Source: Variovorax sp. dw_308
Lineage (GTDB): Bacteria > Pseudomonadota > Gammaproteobacteria > Burkholderiales > Burkholderiaceae_C
Direction: 5' to 3'
NCBI RefSeq assembly: GCF_019207085.1
Contig: NZ_JAATOM010000006.1
Span: 248,001 to 312,000 of the forward strand
DNA length: 64,000 nucleotides
In this document: piece after piece, positions 7,349 through 15,166 of the stretch
Layout of the letters: each line of letters begins with the position of its first letter
Position numbering within the stretch: the first letter of the stretch is position 1
Translations under genes and position numbers: made by a program
The notes under the pieces: model-generated
What the model was told of the DNA's origin: nothing
Database searches by the model: none
The model's input: the letters and a program-made list of their open reading frames with translations, nothing else

Positions 7349-8794
7349 GTGGAGCGGTCCATGGATGAGGCCGTGCGGGCGCGCCAACGCTGGACCTTCA
7401 CGGTGCAAACGCCGCTCGGCGAGACGCATTCGACCTACGCCATCACGGACGTCGCGCTGATCTACGAATCCGACGATCCGCTCGCGGGCGACGGCGCCGC
7501 CGTGCGCTGGAGCACCATCCGGGAGGGCAGCACCGCCGCCATGGAAGGCATGGGCGGCGGCGGCGGGCCGGACCTGCCGACCTGGGTGCCGGCACAGATG
7601 GAATGGCTGGTGCTCACCCGCATCGACGAGGTGGAAAGCAGCTTCATGCGCCGCCTGCCGCCGCCCGGCGCCGACCGCGAGGCCCTGCTGGCCGCCGTGC
7701 GCGAACGCCTGGGCACGCGCTGGCTCGGCGAGGGCCTGCCGCTGAAGGAGGCGCAGCAGCGCATGGGCACGCATTCGCAGGAATGGAGCGGGCTCAAGGT
7801 GGCCGGCATCGTCGTCGCGGTGCTCGGCATGCTGGTGCTGGCGATCCTGCTGCTGGCCCTGCTGCTCACGCCCTTCGTGCTGGTTCCCGCGGGGCTGGTG
7901 GCCGGCGGCTGGCTGCTGCGCCGCGGGCTTCGCATGCTGCGCGATGGCAAGGCGGCAGCGGGCATGGCGGTGGCGCAGGTCGGCCGGGCCAGGATCGGCC
8001 TGGTGCACATCGAGGCGCCCGCCGAAGCGGCCACGCCGACCCGCGCCGCCATCACCGGACGCGCGTGCGCCTGGTGGGACGTGGCGGTGTGGGTCTGGTA
8101 CGAGAGCGACAGCGAGGACAGCGGCGGCTGGCGACGCGTGGCCTCGCGCCATGGCGGCAGCGCCGAGTCGATCGACATCGGCGACGAGACCGGCAGCGCG
8201 ACGGTGTGGCTCAACGGCGCGGAACTGCTGCTGGAGTTGCGCAGCTGGGAATCTGACACGGGCGACAAGGACGACAAGGACGCGCTGCCACCGCGCGGCG
8301 TCGCGCTGCTCGACACGCTGGGCTTCCCCTGGCGGGGCGGGCAACGGCTGCGCGTGACCGAGGAGTGCGTGGAGGTCGGCGCCACGCTCTACGTGATCGG
8401 CACGCTCGACCTGCGCCGCAACGTGCCCGAGTCGCAGGCGCCCGGCTGGCTGGAGCGCACCGTCGACGCGATCCGCACCGGCGCATGGCGGCGCAACGTG
8501 GTCGCTGCCGCGCCTGCGCCCATGCGCGTGGTGCTGGCGGTGTTCATCGGCTTCATCGACATGTTCACCGGCATCGGCGCGGCGCGCATGCGACCGCGCA
8601 CCTCCCGCGACGGCCCGCCACCCGCGCTTTCGCCCAATGCGCGCATGGTGTGGAAGGGCCACGGCGACCGGCCCTTCATCGTGTCGGACCGTCCGGAGCG
8701 AGGCGCGCTCGCGGCCTTGCGCAAGCGCGCGTGGATCACGGGCGGCATCGGCGCGGCGATCCTCTGCTTCGTGCTCTATGAGCTGGTGTCCTGA
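7349..8794 (+). CDS. GIDE-domain-like membrane protein, function unknown
   Basis: A 481-residue membrane protein. Two hydrophobic segments lie near residues 150-190 and another ends the protein (GGIGAAILCFVLYELVS). Between them the pattern AITGRACAWWDVAVWVWYES, then a short beta-rich stretch with SATVWLNGAELLLE, then ECVEVGATLYVIGTLDL and finally PFIVSDR resembles the GIDE domain shared by bacterial membrane proteins and the intermembrane part of the mitochondrial ligase MULAN. No RING finger is present. Start could be at 7349 or at the ATG four codons later. It diverges from the nitrogen operon and is 21 bp from the next gene, so both may be co-transcribed. Function is not known for bacterial members. 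Confidence 0.6.
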   Translation: MERSMDEAVRARQRWTFTVQTPLGETHSTYAITDVALIYESDDPLAGDGAAVRWSTIREGSTAAMEGMGGGGGPDLPTWVPAQMEWLVLTRIDEVESSFMRRLPPPGADREALLAAVRERLGTRWLGEGLPLKEAQQRMGTHSQEWSGLKVAGIVVAVLGMLVLAILLLALLLTPFVLVPAGLVAGGWLLRRGLRMLRDGKAAAGMAVAQVGRARIGLVHIEAPAEAATPTRAAITGRACAWWDVAVWVWYESDSEDSGGWRRVASRHGGSAESIDIGDETGSATVWLNGAELLLELRSWESDTGDKDDKDALPPRGVALLDTLGFPWRGGQRLRVTEECVEVGATLYVIGTLDLRRNVPESQAPGWLERTVDAIRTGAWRRNVVAAAPAPMRVVLAVFIGFIDMFTGIGAARMRPRTSRDGPPPALSPNARMVWKGHGDRPFIVSDRPERGALAALRKRAWITGGIGAAILCFVLYELVS

Positions 8795-8815
8795 CCGTGC
8801 ATTTACGATCGAAGG

Positions 8816-9454
8816 ATGCTCCGTTACCAGACCGTCCCCGTCACCCCTTTCCAGCAGAACTGTTCCATCGTGTGGTGCGACGCCACGAAGAAGGCCGCGA
8901 TCATCGACCCCGGCGGCGACCTCGACCGGCTGCTGGCCGCCATCGACAGGCTCGGCGTGACGCTCGAGCAGATCTGGCTCACCCATGCGCACATCGACCA
9001 TGCCGGCGGCACCGGCGAACTCGCGAGAAAGCGTGCGCTGCCCATCGTCGGCCCGCACCCGGGCGACCAGTTCTGGATCGATGGCCTTGCGCAGCAGAGC
9101 CGCATGTTCGGCTTCCCGCCGGCCGAGCCCTTCGTGCCGACGCGCTGGCTGGCCGATGGCGACACGGTGTCGATCGGCGAGGAGACGCTGTCGGTGCGCC
9201 ATTGCCCGGGCCACACGCCGGGCCATGTGGTGTTCCATTCGGCGAGCGCGCAGCGCGCCTTCGTCGGCGACGTGCTGTTCGCCGGCAGCATCGGCCGAAC
9301 CGACTTTCCGCAGGGCAACCACCAGCAGCTGATCGACAGCATCACGCAGCGGCTATGGCCGATGGGTGATGAGACGGTGTTCATTCCGGGGCATGGCCCG
9401 GAGAGCAGCTTCGGGCGCGAGCGGCGCAGCAATCCTTACGTGGCCGGGACCTGA
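8816..9454 (+). CDS. MBL-fold metallo-hydrolase, glyoxalase II-like (YcbL type)
   Basis: A 212-residue metallo-beta-lactamase-fold hydrolase. The metal motif THAHIDHAGG gives H57, H59, D61 and H62; further ligands lie in CPGHTPGHVVFH and in VGDVLFAGSIGRTDFP, and a last histidine in FIPGHGP. The short length without the glyoxalase II C-terminal helical domain matches the YcbL/type II group that hydrolyses S-lactoylglutathione or other thioesters. Cytoplasmic, probably two zinc or iron ions. It follows the GIDE-like gene by 21 bp. The gene ends just before an inverted repeat that probably ends transcription from both sides. Confidence 0.85.
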   Translation: MLRYQTVPVTPFQQNCSIVWCDATKKAAIIDPGGDLDRLLAAIDRLGVTLEQIWLTHAHIDHAGGTGELARKRALPIVGPHPGDQFWIDGLAQQSRMFGFPPAEPFVPTRWLADGDTVSIGEETLSVRHCPGHTPGHVVFHSASAQRAFVGDVLFAGSIGRTDFPQGNHQQLIDSITQRLWPMGDETVFIPGHGPESSFGRERRSNPYVAGT

Positions 9455-9455
9455 A

Positions 9456-9560
9456 ATACGACTTTGCAATCAGGCGCAGAACAAGGCGGAGCGCCGCAGA
9501 CAGTGCTGTAGCACGGCAAGGCGATCCAACGCAGTCATGCGTTTGATTGCGAAGTCGTAT
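9456..9560. repeat. Inverted repeat between convergent genes; probable bidirectional terminator and dispersed element
   Basis: Arms of 22 bp at 9456-9477 (ATACGACTTTGCAATCAGGC) and 9539-9560 pair with three mismatches across a ~61-bp interior that has further small stems. The element starts 1 bp after the metallo-hydrolase stop and ends 3 bp before the DUF3089 gene stop, filling the convergent gap completely. No T-run follows, so it is not a standard intrinsic terminator. Its length and complexity suggest a dispersed palindromic element used as terminator. Confidence 0.65.
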
Positions 9561-9563
9561 GAA

Positions 9564-10730
9564 TCACTGGCGCGCGAGGTAGGCCGCCGTCTGCCGCTCC
9601 AGCAAAGCCAGCAGGTTGCCCAGCGTGAGGTTCACGTCGACCAGGTGCAGGCCCCAGCCCTTGAGCACGACCCCCGCAACGGTGACGTCGCCGGGGATAT
9701 GGTCGATGCGCTGGTCGGCCGGGTCGGCGTGAGTGGTGACGGCCAGGTAGTCGCCCTGCGCGTTCGAGACGCATTCGGCGCTCAGCAGGCCGGGCGTGGT
9801 GACGAAGGGCGTGCCCAGCTTGTCGCCGTTCTTCAGCCATGAGGAGACGCGCGACGGCACGCCCGTGATGTCGACGTTGCCGCTCGAGAAGTACGGCATC
9901 AATGCGCCCTCCCCTCCGGCAAGCGCCGCGGGGTTCACGCAGGCCGCGACCTGCCCCGATGCAGCGACCTTGCCGAACAGCGTGCGGTCCGGCGGCGGCG
10001 ATTCGGCCCTGAAGCTCGCATAGGCCACGACGCAGCCGGTCTGCGTCAGCTTGCGGCACAGCGGCACGTGCTGGAACGCACCACCCACGTCAGCGCCCTT
10101 GGGCACCGCGAGGTTCGTGCCCATCAGCAGCGCCGACACCATGCGCGACTGCACCGGCTGGCCGTCGATCTCCTCCCGGATCAGGCGCGTGAGCCAGCGC
10201 GCGCCCTGGCTGTGGCCGATGAGGACGAAGCCGCGTCCCTGGTTGTCGCGGGACAGGTAGTCCTGCCAGGCGGCCTTCACGTCGGCGTAGGCCAGGTCGC
10301 CCTCCTCCTCGAGCCGCTCGCCGAACACGGTGGTGACGAGGGCATGCAGCGTCAGCTGTCGATACAGCGGCGCGTAGAGCCTGCAGCGCGAGGCGAAGCG
10401 GGCGAACTGCTGGTTGGCGACTTCGCGTTCCGCCTGGGTCGCGGCCAGCGCGCTGTTCATCGTGCGCTCGCGGCTCACTGTCGGATAGACGTAGAAGCAA
10501 TCGATGGCCGGCGCCTCGGCGGGTTGGAAGGGCTCGATCGTGCGCTGGCCGTCCGCTTCGACGCGCGTGGCGGTCTGGTCGCGGCTGCAGGCATCCATGC
10601 GGCCGGGGCGGCAGAGCCAGGATGCGTCGGCCTTGTAGTCGACCCCGGCGGCGACGGCCGGCTGGGCGCTGGCACCATCCGCACCGAAAAGCACAACCCA
10701 CAGCGATATGAAGAGGAAGCGCTTCGTCAT
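9564..10730 (-). CDS. Secreted DUF3089 alpha/beta hydrolase
   Basis: A 388-residue protein with a signal peptide (MTKRFLFISLWVVLFGADGA, cleavage near ASA-QP). The DUF3089 pattern is clear: IDCFYVYPTVS, a long helical stretch, then the nucleophile elbow GHSQG with S174. Members have an alpha/beta-hydrolase fold and are thought to be esterases or lipases; no substrate is established for this one. Cysteine pairs (C40, C48, C78, C116) suit periplasmic disulfides. A palindrome GCGCACT-GT-AGTGCGC sits 3-18 nt upstream of the ATG, where the ribosome site should be, and no good Shine-Dalgarno sequence is visible. Stands alone, convergent with the metallo-hydrolase. Confidence 0.82.
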   Translation of the reverse strand: MTKRFLFISLWVVLFGADGASAQPAVAAGVDYKADASWLCRPGRMDACSRDQTATRVEADGQRTIEPFQPAEAPAIDCFYVYPTVSRERTMNSALAATQAEREVANQQFARFASRCRLYAPLYRQLTLHALVTTVFGERLEEEGDLAYADVKAAWQDYLSRDNQGRGFVLIGHSQGARWLTRLIREEIDGQPVQSRMVSALLMGTNLAVPKGADVGGAFQHVPLCRKLTQTGCVVAYASFRAESPPPDRTLFGKVAASGQVAACVNPAALAGGEGALMPYFSSGNVDITGVPSRVSSWLKNGDKLGTPFVTTPGLLSAECVSNAQGDYLAVTTHADPADQRIDHIPGDVTVAGVVLKGWGLHLVDVNLTLGNLLALLERQTAAYLARQ

Positions 10731-10732
10731 TC

Positions 10733-10748
10733 GCGCACTGTAGTGCGC
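10733..10748. promoter_or_regulatory. Perfect 7-bp palindrome over the expected ribosome site of the DUF3089 gene
   Basis: GCGCACTGTAGTGCGC (7-bp arms, 2-bp centre) lies immediately upstream of the start codon at 10730. It could be an operator or a small RNA hairpin masking translation start. Only the symmetry and position support this. Confidence 0.3.
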
Positions 10749-10878
10749 AAGCAGAACGCGGCCAATCGGTCTGACCTCGCGCGCGCAATGCCGATTTGCT
10801 CGAACTCGTCCGTGGCAAAGATTCGCGAAGACCTACGCCGAAGATGCGCAGTCCGCGGCAGACCTGTTCAGGCTCGCG

Positions 10879-12132
10879 TCAAGGCGCGCGCTTGGACATC
10901 CCGCGCTCCCACGCGCGCAATTCGCTGTTCCATGCACGCAGGCGCTTGTCCGATGCGGGGCCGCCGTCGCCCGACGTGGTCGCCAGCAGCTGGTCGAGCA
11001 GGATCTCCTGGTCGGCCGTGAGATGGTCCGGGAAGATCGGCTGCACGGTCACCTGCTGGTCGCCGCGGGGGCCGCCGCGCGACACGGGAAACCCGTGGCC
11101 CTTGAGGCGGTAGGACACCTGGTCGCGCTTCAGCTTCAGCGACTGAAGGCCGGCCACGGTCGGCACCTGGATCGGGCGGTTGGCGATCCATGCGAAGCCG
11201 TCTACCGGGATCTCGCAGTGGATGGTGCCGTCGTCCTCGAGCCTGAAGAATTCGTGCTCCGCGAACTCGACGCGGATCTCGAGGTCCGCCGGCGCACTGC
11301 CCTTGCTCGCGCGCCGTGCATCGACATGCAGGAGGTCGCCCGACCGCACGCCCGCCGGAATGCGCACGCCCACCTTGTAGGGCTGCGGCGTCGCCTTGCC
11401 GGCGCCGGCGCAGGCCTTGCAGGGCCGCCGCGCGATACCGCCGCCCAGGCAGTCCGTGCATTCGTAGTAGCCGGTGGGCCAGCCGAAGAAGGAGCGCTTG
11501 GGCATGGCGCCCGAGCCGCCGCACTGGGCGCAGTTGCCGCCCAGCACCTGGTGCCCGGCGCCGGCGCAGACGGCGCAGGTCTCGGTGATCTTGCCCTGCA
11601 TGACCTTGATGCAGCCGACCGCGGCTTCTTCCAGCGTCAGCTTGACCTTGCGGAAGATGGGGCGGCGATTCGGGCCTGCATCGGCTGTGCTGTCGGATGT
11701 ATGGCTGGATGTATTGCCGGACGTGTGGCCCGACGCATTGCCGGATGCGTTGCCGGAAGTAGCGCCGGATGCGTTGCCCGACGCGGCATGGCCATTCGCA
11801 CGCTGGCCCGTCTTCCTGTTGTCGTCCGCGGCAGATGCGCGGGTGGACTCTTGCGCGGGCTTCCTGGGCTTGGCGCTCTCGGCTGCCGTCGAAGCGGGGC
11901 GGGTGGCGTGCGCCGGGCGCGGGCCGGCATTGCGGATCTCCTCGAAAGCCCGGTTGATGCGCTGCATCCGGGCCACCGCGTCGGCGCTGCTGTTGCGGTC
12001 CGGATGCCACTGCGAGACCAGCCGGCGCCAGGCAGCCTTGACCTCCGTGTCGGTCGCGTCAGGTGCCAAACCCAGTTCGGCGAATGCGTTGTCGGTGCCC
12101 ACAGTATCCAAATCCTCGTCCAGGCCAGCCAT
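10879..12132 (-). CDS. DnaJ-like cochaperone with zinc-finger and C-terminal substrate-binding domains
   Basis: A 417-residue J-protein. Residues 14-70 form a J-domain with HPD at 43-45 (QWHPDRN). Then follows a ~90-residue polar linker rich in Gly, Asn, Ser, Thr and His (SGNASG, SGHTSG, SGNTSS repeats around 118-147) whose DNA is a degenerate tandem repeat near 11690-11790. Four zinc motifs are present at about 186-245: CAVCAGAG, CAQCGGSG, CTDCLGGG and CKACAGAG. The rest is the DnaJ C-terminal beta domain. This resembles DnaJ class A except that the J-domain is preceded by 13 extra residues and the G/F linker is replaced by an N/S/T-rich one. I start at ATG 12132; longer readings run through the divergent promoter. 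A DnaK partner is not in the window. Confidence 0.82.
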   Translation of the reverse strand: MAGLDEDLDTVGTDNAFAELGLAPDATDTEVKAAWRRLVSQWHPDRNSSADAVARMQRINRAFEEIRNAGPRPAHATRPASTAAESAKPRKPAQESTRASAADDNRKTGQRANGHAASGNASGATSGNASGNASGHTSGNTSSHTSDSTADAGPNRRPIFRKVKLTLEEAAVGCIKVMQGKITETCAVCAGAGHQVLGGNCAQCGGSGAMPKRSFFGWPTGYYECTDCLGGGIARRPCKACAGAGKATPQPYKVGVRIPAGVRSGDLLHVDARRASKGSAPADLEIRVEFAEHEFFRLEDDGTIHCEIPVDGFAWIANRPIQVPTVAGLQSLKLKRDQVSYRLKGHGFPVSRGGPRGDQQVTVQPIFPDHLTADQEILLDQLLATTSGDGGPASDKRLRAWNSELRAWERGMSKRAP

Positions 12133-12273
12133 TCGGGGCGGAATCCCGACACGGGCGACGGCCTCAGGTGTGAATGTTAGCTGCTGCCCGCGCAAGAAAT
12201 ACGCCAACGGAAGCCGTTTTCTGCCAAGAATGCGAAGGGCCGCGGGCCGTGGGCCGCGCCCGCATGGAGGTCG

Positions 12274-12825
12274 ATGATGGAACGCTCGACGTCTCGCGCC
12301 TGGAAACGATGGGTCGGCGCCGCCCTCGTGGTGGCGGTGCTGGTGGGGGCGCTGTTCGTGCCGATGCCTGCGGGCGTCACCCGCATCGTGTCCGTCGTCG
12401 ACATCGCGCGGCCTCCGGCGGAGGTCTACGCCTATGTGACGACGCCCGCCAAGTGGCCGCTGTGGCATCCGTCCTCGCTGGCGGTCAGCGGCGACGCGGG
12501 CCATTCGCTGAATGTCGGCGAGACCGTGGGCGAAGACTTCCTGGTCGCCGGACGGCGCGGACGCGCGACATGGCGCGTCACCGCGCGCGAGCCCGACCGC
12601 CTCTGGCGCATCGCTGGCCAGATCAACGGGCGCGACGCCGGCATCGTGAGCTATTCGGTCGCACCCATTGCCGGCGGTGGCACGCATTTCGTGCGGGAGT
12701 TCGAGTACGAGGCGCACAGCCTGCTGTTCGCGTTTCTCAATGCCGTGACGCTGCGCCGCCAGATCGAGGAAGAGTCGGCGCAGGCCGTACGGCAACTCAA
12801 GGCGAATCTGGAACGCGAAGGCTGA
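12274..12825 (+). CDS. SRPBCC-family membrane-anchored protein
   Basis: A 183-residue protein. One N-terminal transmembrane or signal segment (WVGAALVVAVLVGALFVPM) is followed by a START/Bet v1-like SRPBCC domain: IVSVVDIARPPAEVYAYVTT, then WPLWHPSSLAVSG, and a C-terminal amphipathic helix (EEESAQAVRQLKANLE). Such domains bind hydrophobic ligands; no catalytic residues can be assigned. It diverges from the J-protein gene with a 141-bp gap and converges on the rhodanese gene. Two adjacent ATG codons (12274 and 12277) are possible starts. Confidence 0.75.
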   Translation: MMERSTSRAWKRWVGAALVVAVLVGALFVPMPAGVTRIVSVVDIARPPAEVYAYVTTPAKWPLWHPSSLAVSGDAGHSLNVGETVGEDFLVAGRRGRATWRVTAREPDRLWRIAGQINGRDAGIVSYSVAPIAGGGTHFVREFEYEAHSLLFAFLNAVTLRRQIEEESAQAVRQLKANLEREG

Positions 12826-12842
12826 TGCCCGCTACGCGCCAC

Positions 12843-12876
12843 CCGCGCCGCCGCAGGCGCATTCGGGGGTGGGCTT
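12843..12876. repeat. Short GC-rich repeat, copy 2, as convergent terminator-like hairpin
   Basis: GCCGCAGGCGCATTCGGGGG matches the repeats at 2671-2700 and 47040-47066. Here it folds with the preceding GCCACCCGCGCC into a stem (CCACCC/GGGTGG, GCGCC/GGCGC) and fills the 55-bp gap between the convergent SRPBCC and rhodanese genes. It is probably a bidirectional terminator derived from a dispersed REP-like sequence. Confidence 0.6.
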
Positions 12877-12880
12877 CACT

Positions 12881-14533
12881 TCACAGCACGTTGAAATGGT
12901 GCGTGCCGTCGCGCGCCAGTTGCGCCACCAGGCCGAACTCCCAGTCCAGGTAGGCCTGCATCGCCTCGGCCGGCGCGTCGGTGCCTTCGTAGGGACGGCG
13001 ATAGCGATCCGTGCGCGGCGTGGCGAGGCGCGTGTCGCCGGTCTCGGTTGGCAGGCCGGCAGCGAACCATGCGGCATTGCCGCCGGCGAGCACGCGCACG
13101 TCGGCATCGGGCTGGCCACGGGCGTCCAGCGCGGCGCGCAGGTCCGCCGCGGCATAGCGCGCAAGCAGGCTGCTGCCGCAGGTCAGGACGTAGCGCGACG
13201 CGGGCGGGATGCGGTCGAGCGCCTGCGCGAACTGCGCACGGATCGCGAACCAGGCGCCGGCGATGTGGCGCTTCGCGTAGTTGACGCCGGTCGTGACGTC
13301 GATGACGGCGGTGCGTTGCAGGCTGTCGGCCAGTTCGGCGACGCTGATGGTTTCGTGCGGCGGCGCGGGCGGATACGCGGCGGCGGGCTGGCCCTTCTCG
13401 ACGAAGTCCCGGCGCGCGCTGTCTTCGTCGACCACTTGCACGTCCCAACCCATCTGCGCGAGCCACGAGGCGGTCATCGGCGCGCGCACGCCGTCGTCGT
13501 CGACCAGCACGATGCGGGCGCCGCGCACGGGCACCTGGTGATCGGTCTCCTGCACCAGCTGGCCGCCGGGTGCATTGGCGAAGCCGGGCAAGTGCGCTGC
13601 CTCGTATTCCTCGGGCGTGCGCACGTCGAAGCGGTACAGCGTGCGGCTCGGGTCGCGCAAGGACGGCAAGGCGTCGAGCGCGATCCATCGAACGCCGGCG
13701 CGCTGCGCCACGCTGCGTGCGTCGGCCTTCGCGCGCGCGAGGTGGGCTTCATCGACCAGCCCAGGCGCGCGGCGTACGGCGCCGTGGTCCAGCACCTGCC
13801 CCGCGAGCTTCCAGCCGATGGTGCCGTTGCGCAGCGCCGCGACCGGGTTGGGAATGCCCGCGTTCACCAGCGACTGCGTGCCGATGATGCTGCGCGTGCG
13901 GCCCGCGCAGTTGACGACGACCTGCGTTGTCGGGTCGGGCGCCAGTTCGCGCACGCGCAACACAAGTTCGGCGCCGGGCACGCTGGTGGCCGACGGGATG
14001 CTCATGGTCTGGTACTCGTCGAAGCGGCGTGCATCGACGACCACCACGTCAGCCTTCGCATCGATCAGCGCCTTCACCTCCTGCGCCGACAGCGAGGGCG
14101 TATGCCGCTCATGCTCGACCAGTTCCCCGAAGGACTTGCTCGGCACGTTCACGTCACGGAACAATTCGCCGCCGGCAGCGCGCCAGCCGTCGAGGCCGCC
14201 TTCGAGGCGGCGCAGCTGGGTGTAGCCCAATGCCGAGAGCGTGGCTGCGGCGCGCGGCACCAGGTCTTCGCCGTCGAGCTCGCCGTAGAGCACGACGAGC
14301 GCGTCGCGCCGCGGGATGCGGCGCCACGCGTCGAGCTCGATGCGCGAGAGCGGCAGGTTGGCGGCCCACAACGGATGCGACTGCGCGAACGGGTCTTCCT
14401 CGCGCAGGTCGATGAAGGCGGTTTCCTCGCGTGCCAGCAGGCGGGCGCGCACGGCGGCGGCGGAGATGCCTGGCAAAGGCGGCGCGGCGCGGGCAGGGAC
14501 GGGCCGGTCGGTCAGGAGTGCAGAGTCGGTCAT
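12881..14533 (-). CDS. Four-domain rhodanese sulfurtransferase (paralogue A)
   Basis: A 550-residue protein of four tandem rhodanese-like domains, about 20-125, 145-255, 280-370 and 395-500. Active-site cysteines are visible only in domain 2 (C209, VVNCAGRTRSIIG) and domain 4 (C452, VLTCGSSLLARY). Domains 1 (VVLYGELDGED) and 3 (VLVDDDGVRAP) lack cysteine at that place. Rhodaneses carry sulfur as a cysteine persulfide and move it between thiosulfate, thiols and cyanide or sulfite. It is the last gene of the operon flavoprotein-SBP-thiol dioxygenase-rhodanese, 24 bp after the dioxygenase gene, pointing to handling of sulfane sulfur released from an imported organosulfur compound. A same-architecture paralogue lies at 52059-53696. 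No signal peptide, so cytoplasmic. Confidence 0.87.
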   Translation of the reverse strand: MTDSALLTDRPVPARAAPPLPGISAAAVRARLLAREETAFIDLREEDPFAQSHPLWAANLPLSRIELDAWRRIPRRDALVVLYGELDGEDLVPRAAATLSALGYTQLRRLEGGLDGWRAAGGELFRDVNVPSKSFGELVEHERHTPSLSAQEVKALIDAKADVVVVDARRFDEYQTMSIPSATSVPGAELVLRVRELAPDPTTQVVVNCAGRTRSIIGTQSLVNAGIPNPVAALRNGTIGWKLAGQVLDHGAVRRAPGLVDEAHLARAKADARSVAQRAGVRWIALDALPSLRDPSRTLYRFDVRTPEEYEAAHLPGFANAPGGQLVQETDHQVPVRGARIVLVDDDGVRAPMTASWLAQMGWDVQVVDEDSARRDFVEKGQPAAAYPPAPPHETISVAELADSLQRTAVIDVTTGVNYAKRHIAGAWFAIRAQFAQALDRIPPASRYVLTCGSSLLARYAAADLRAALDARGQPDADVRVLAGGNAAWFAAGLPTETGDTRLATPRTDRYRRPYEGTDAPAEAMQAYLDWEFGLVAQLARDGTHHFNVL

Positions 14534-14557
14534 GTGGAGGCGGTTACGTGAAAGCAG

Positions 14558-15166
14558 TCATGCGGGGCTTCGGAGTTCGGCGGAACGGTCCCAGAGATTG
14601 GGCAGCACGGTGTTGGAGTAACCGGAGATGAAGGGCTTGCGGCCGCCTTCGTCGGGATAAGTATGGCGCCGCACCGCGCCGATGTCGGCGCCGTACACGT
14701 GGATGCTGATCGACACGCGGTCGTCGAAGGCATTGCGCACGCGGTGCACGTCGCCGATGGTGGGCGACACGGCCTCGACCTCGCCGGGATCGAGCCGCAC
14801 TTCCTCCGCGTGCGGATACAAGAGGCCACCATGCGCCGAATAGCCCCGGCTGAACTCCGCGCCGCGGAGCATGCCGATCAGGCCCCACACCGTGTGGTCA
14901 TGCACCGGCGTGGCCTGCCCCGGGCCCCAGACGAAGCTCACGACCGAGAAGCGCTCGGTGGAGTGGGCATGCAGCAGGTACTGCTGGTAGCGCAGCGGGT
15001 CGGGCTGCGCGAAGGCCTCGGGCAGCCAGTCGTCGCGGGCGACCAGCCAGCGCAGCATGGCGCCGCCGTCGCGCAGCACGCGGCCTTCGTCGGGGCGGTT
15101 GTCGAGCAGGCGGCCGAAGGCGGTGACGAACTCGCGCAAGGGTGCGATGCCGGGCGCGGCGCTCAT
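14558..15166 (-). CDS. Cysteine dioxygenase-family thiol dioxygenase
   Basis: A 202-residue cupin. The iron site is visible as H89 and H91 in TPVHDHTVWGLIGML and H141 in GDVHRVRN, the three-histidine centre of thiol dioxygenases. These enzymes add oxygen to a thiol to form a sulfinate, for example cysteine to cysteine sulfinate, or 3-mercaptopropionate to its sulfinate. The length matches bacterial CDO-family members; which thiol is used cannot be told, as the family's substrate choice depends on residues I cannot place reliably. ATG at 15166 overlaps the preceding SBP stop by ATGA. The operon with a rhodanese and a desulfonation-type flavoprotein supports a role in organosulfur breakdown. 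Confidence 0.85.
   Translation of the reverse strand: MSAAPGIAPLREFVTAFGRLLDNRPDEGRVLRDGGAMLRWLVARDDWLPEAFAQPDPLRYQQYLLHAHSTERFSVVSFVWGPGQATPVHDHTVWGLIGMLRGAEFSRGYSAHGGLLYPHAEEVRLDPGEVEAVSPTIGDVHRVRNAFDDRVSISIHVYGADIGAVRRHTYPDEGGRKPFISGYSNTVLPNLWDRSAELRSPA

Noticed and set aside
5167..7401. Very long open frames in the other frames of the amidase and SBP genes (for example 744 and 639 codons)
   Set aside because: Arginine/alanine-rich shadow frames of high-GC codon bias; the true frames have clear amidase and SBP motifs.
11690..11800. Repeated units in the J-protein gene considered as a CRISPR array or microsatellite
   Set aside because: Units are short, degenerate, in frame and encode a low-complexity linker; no spacers or cas genes.
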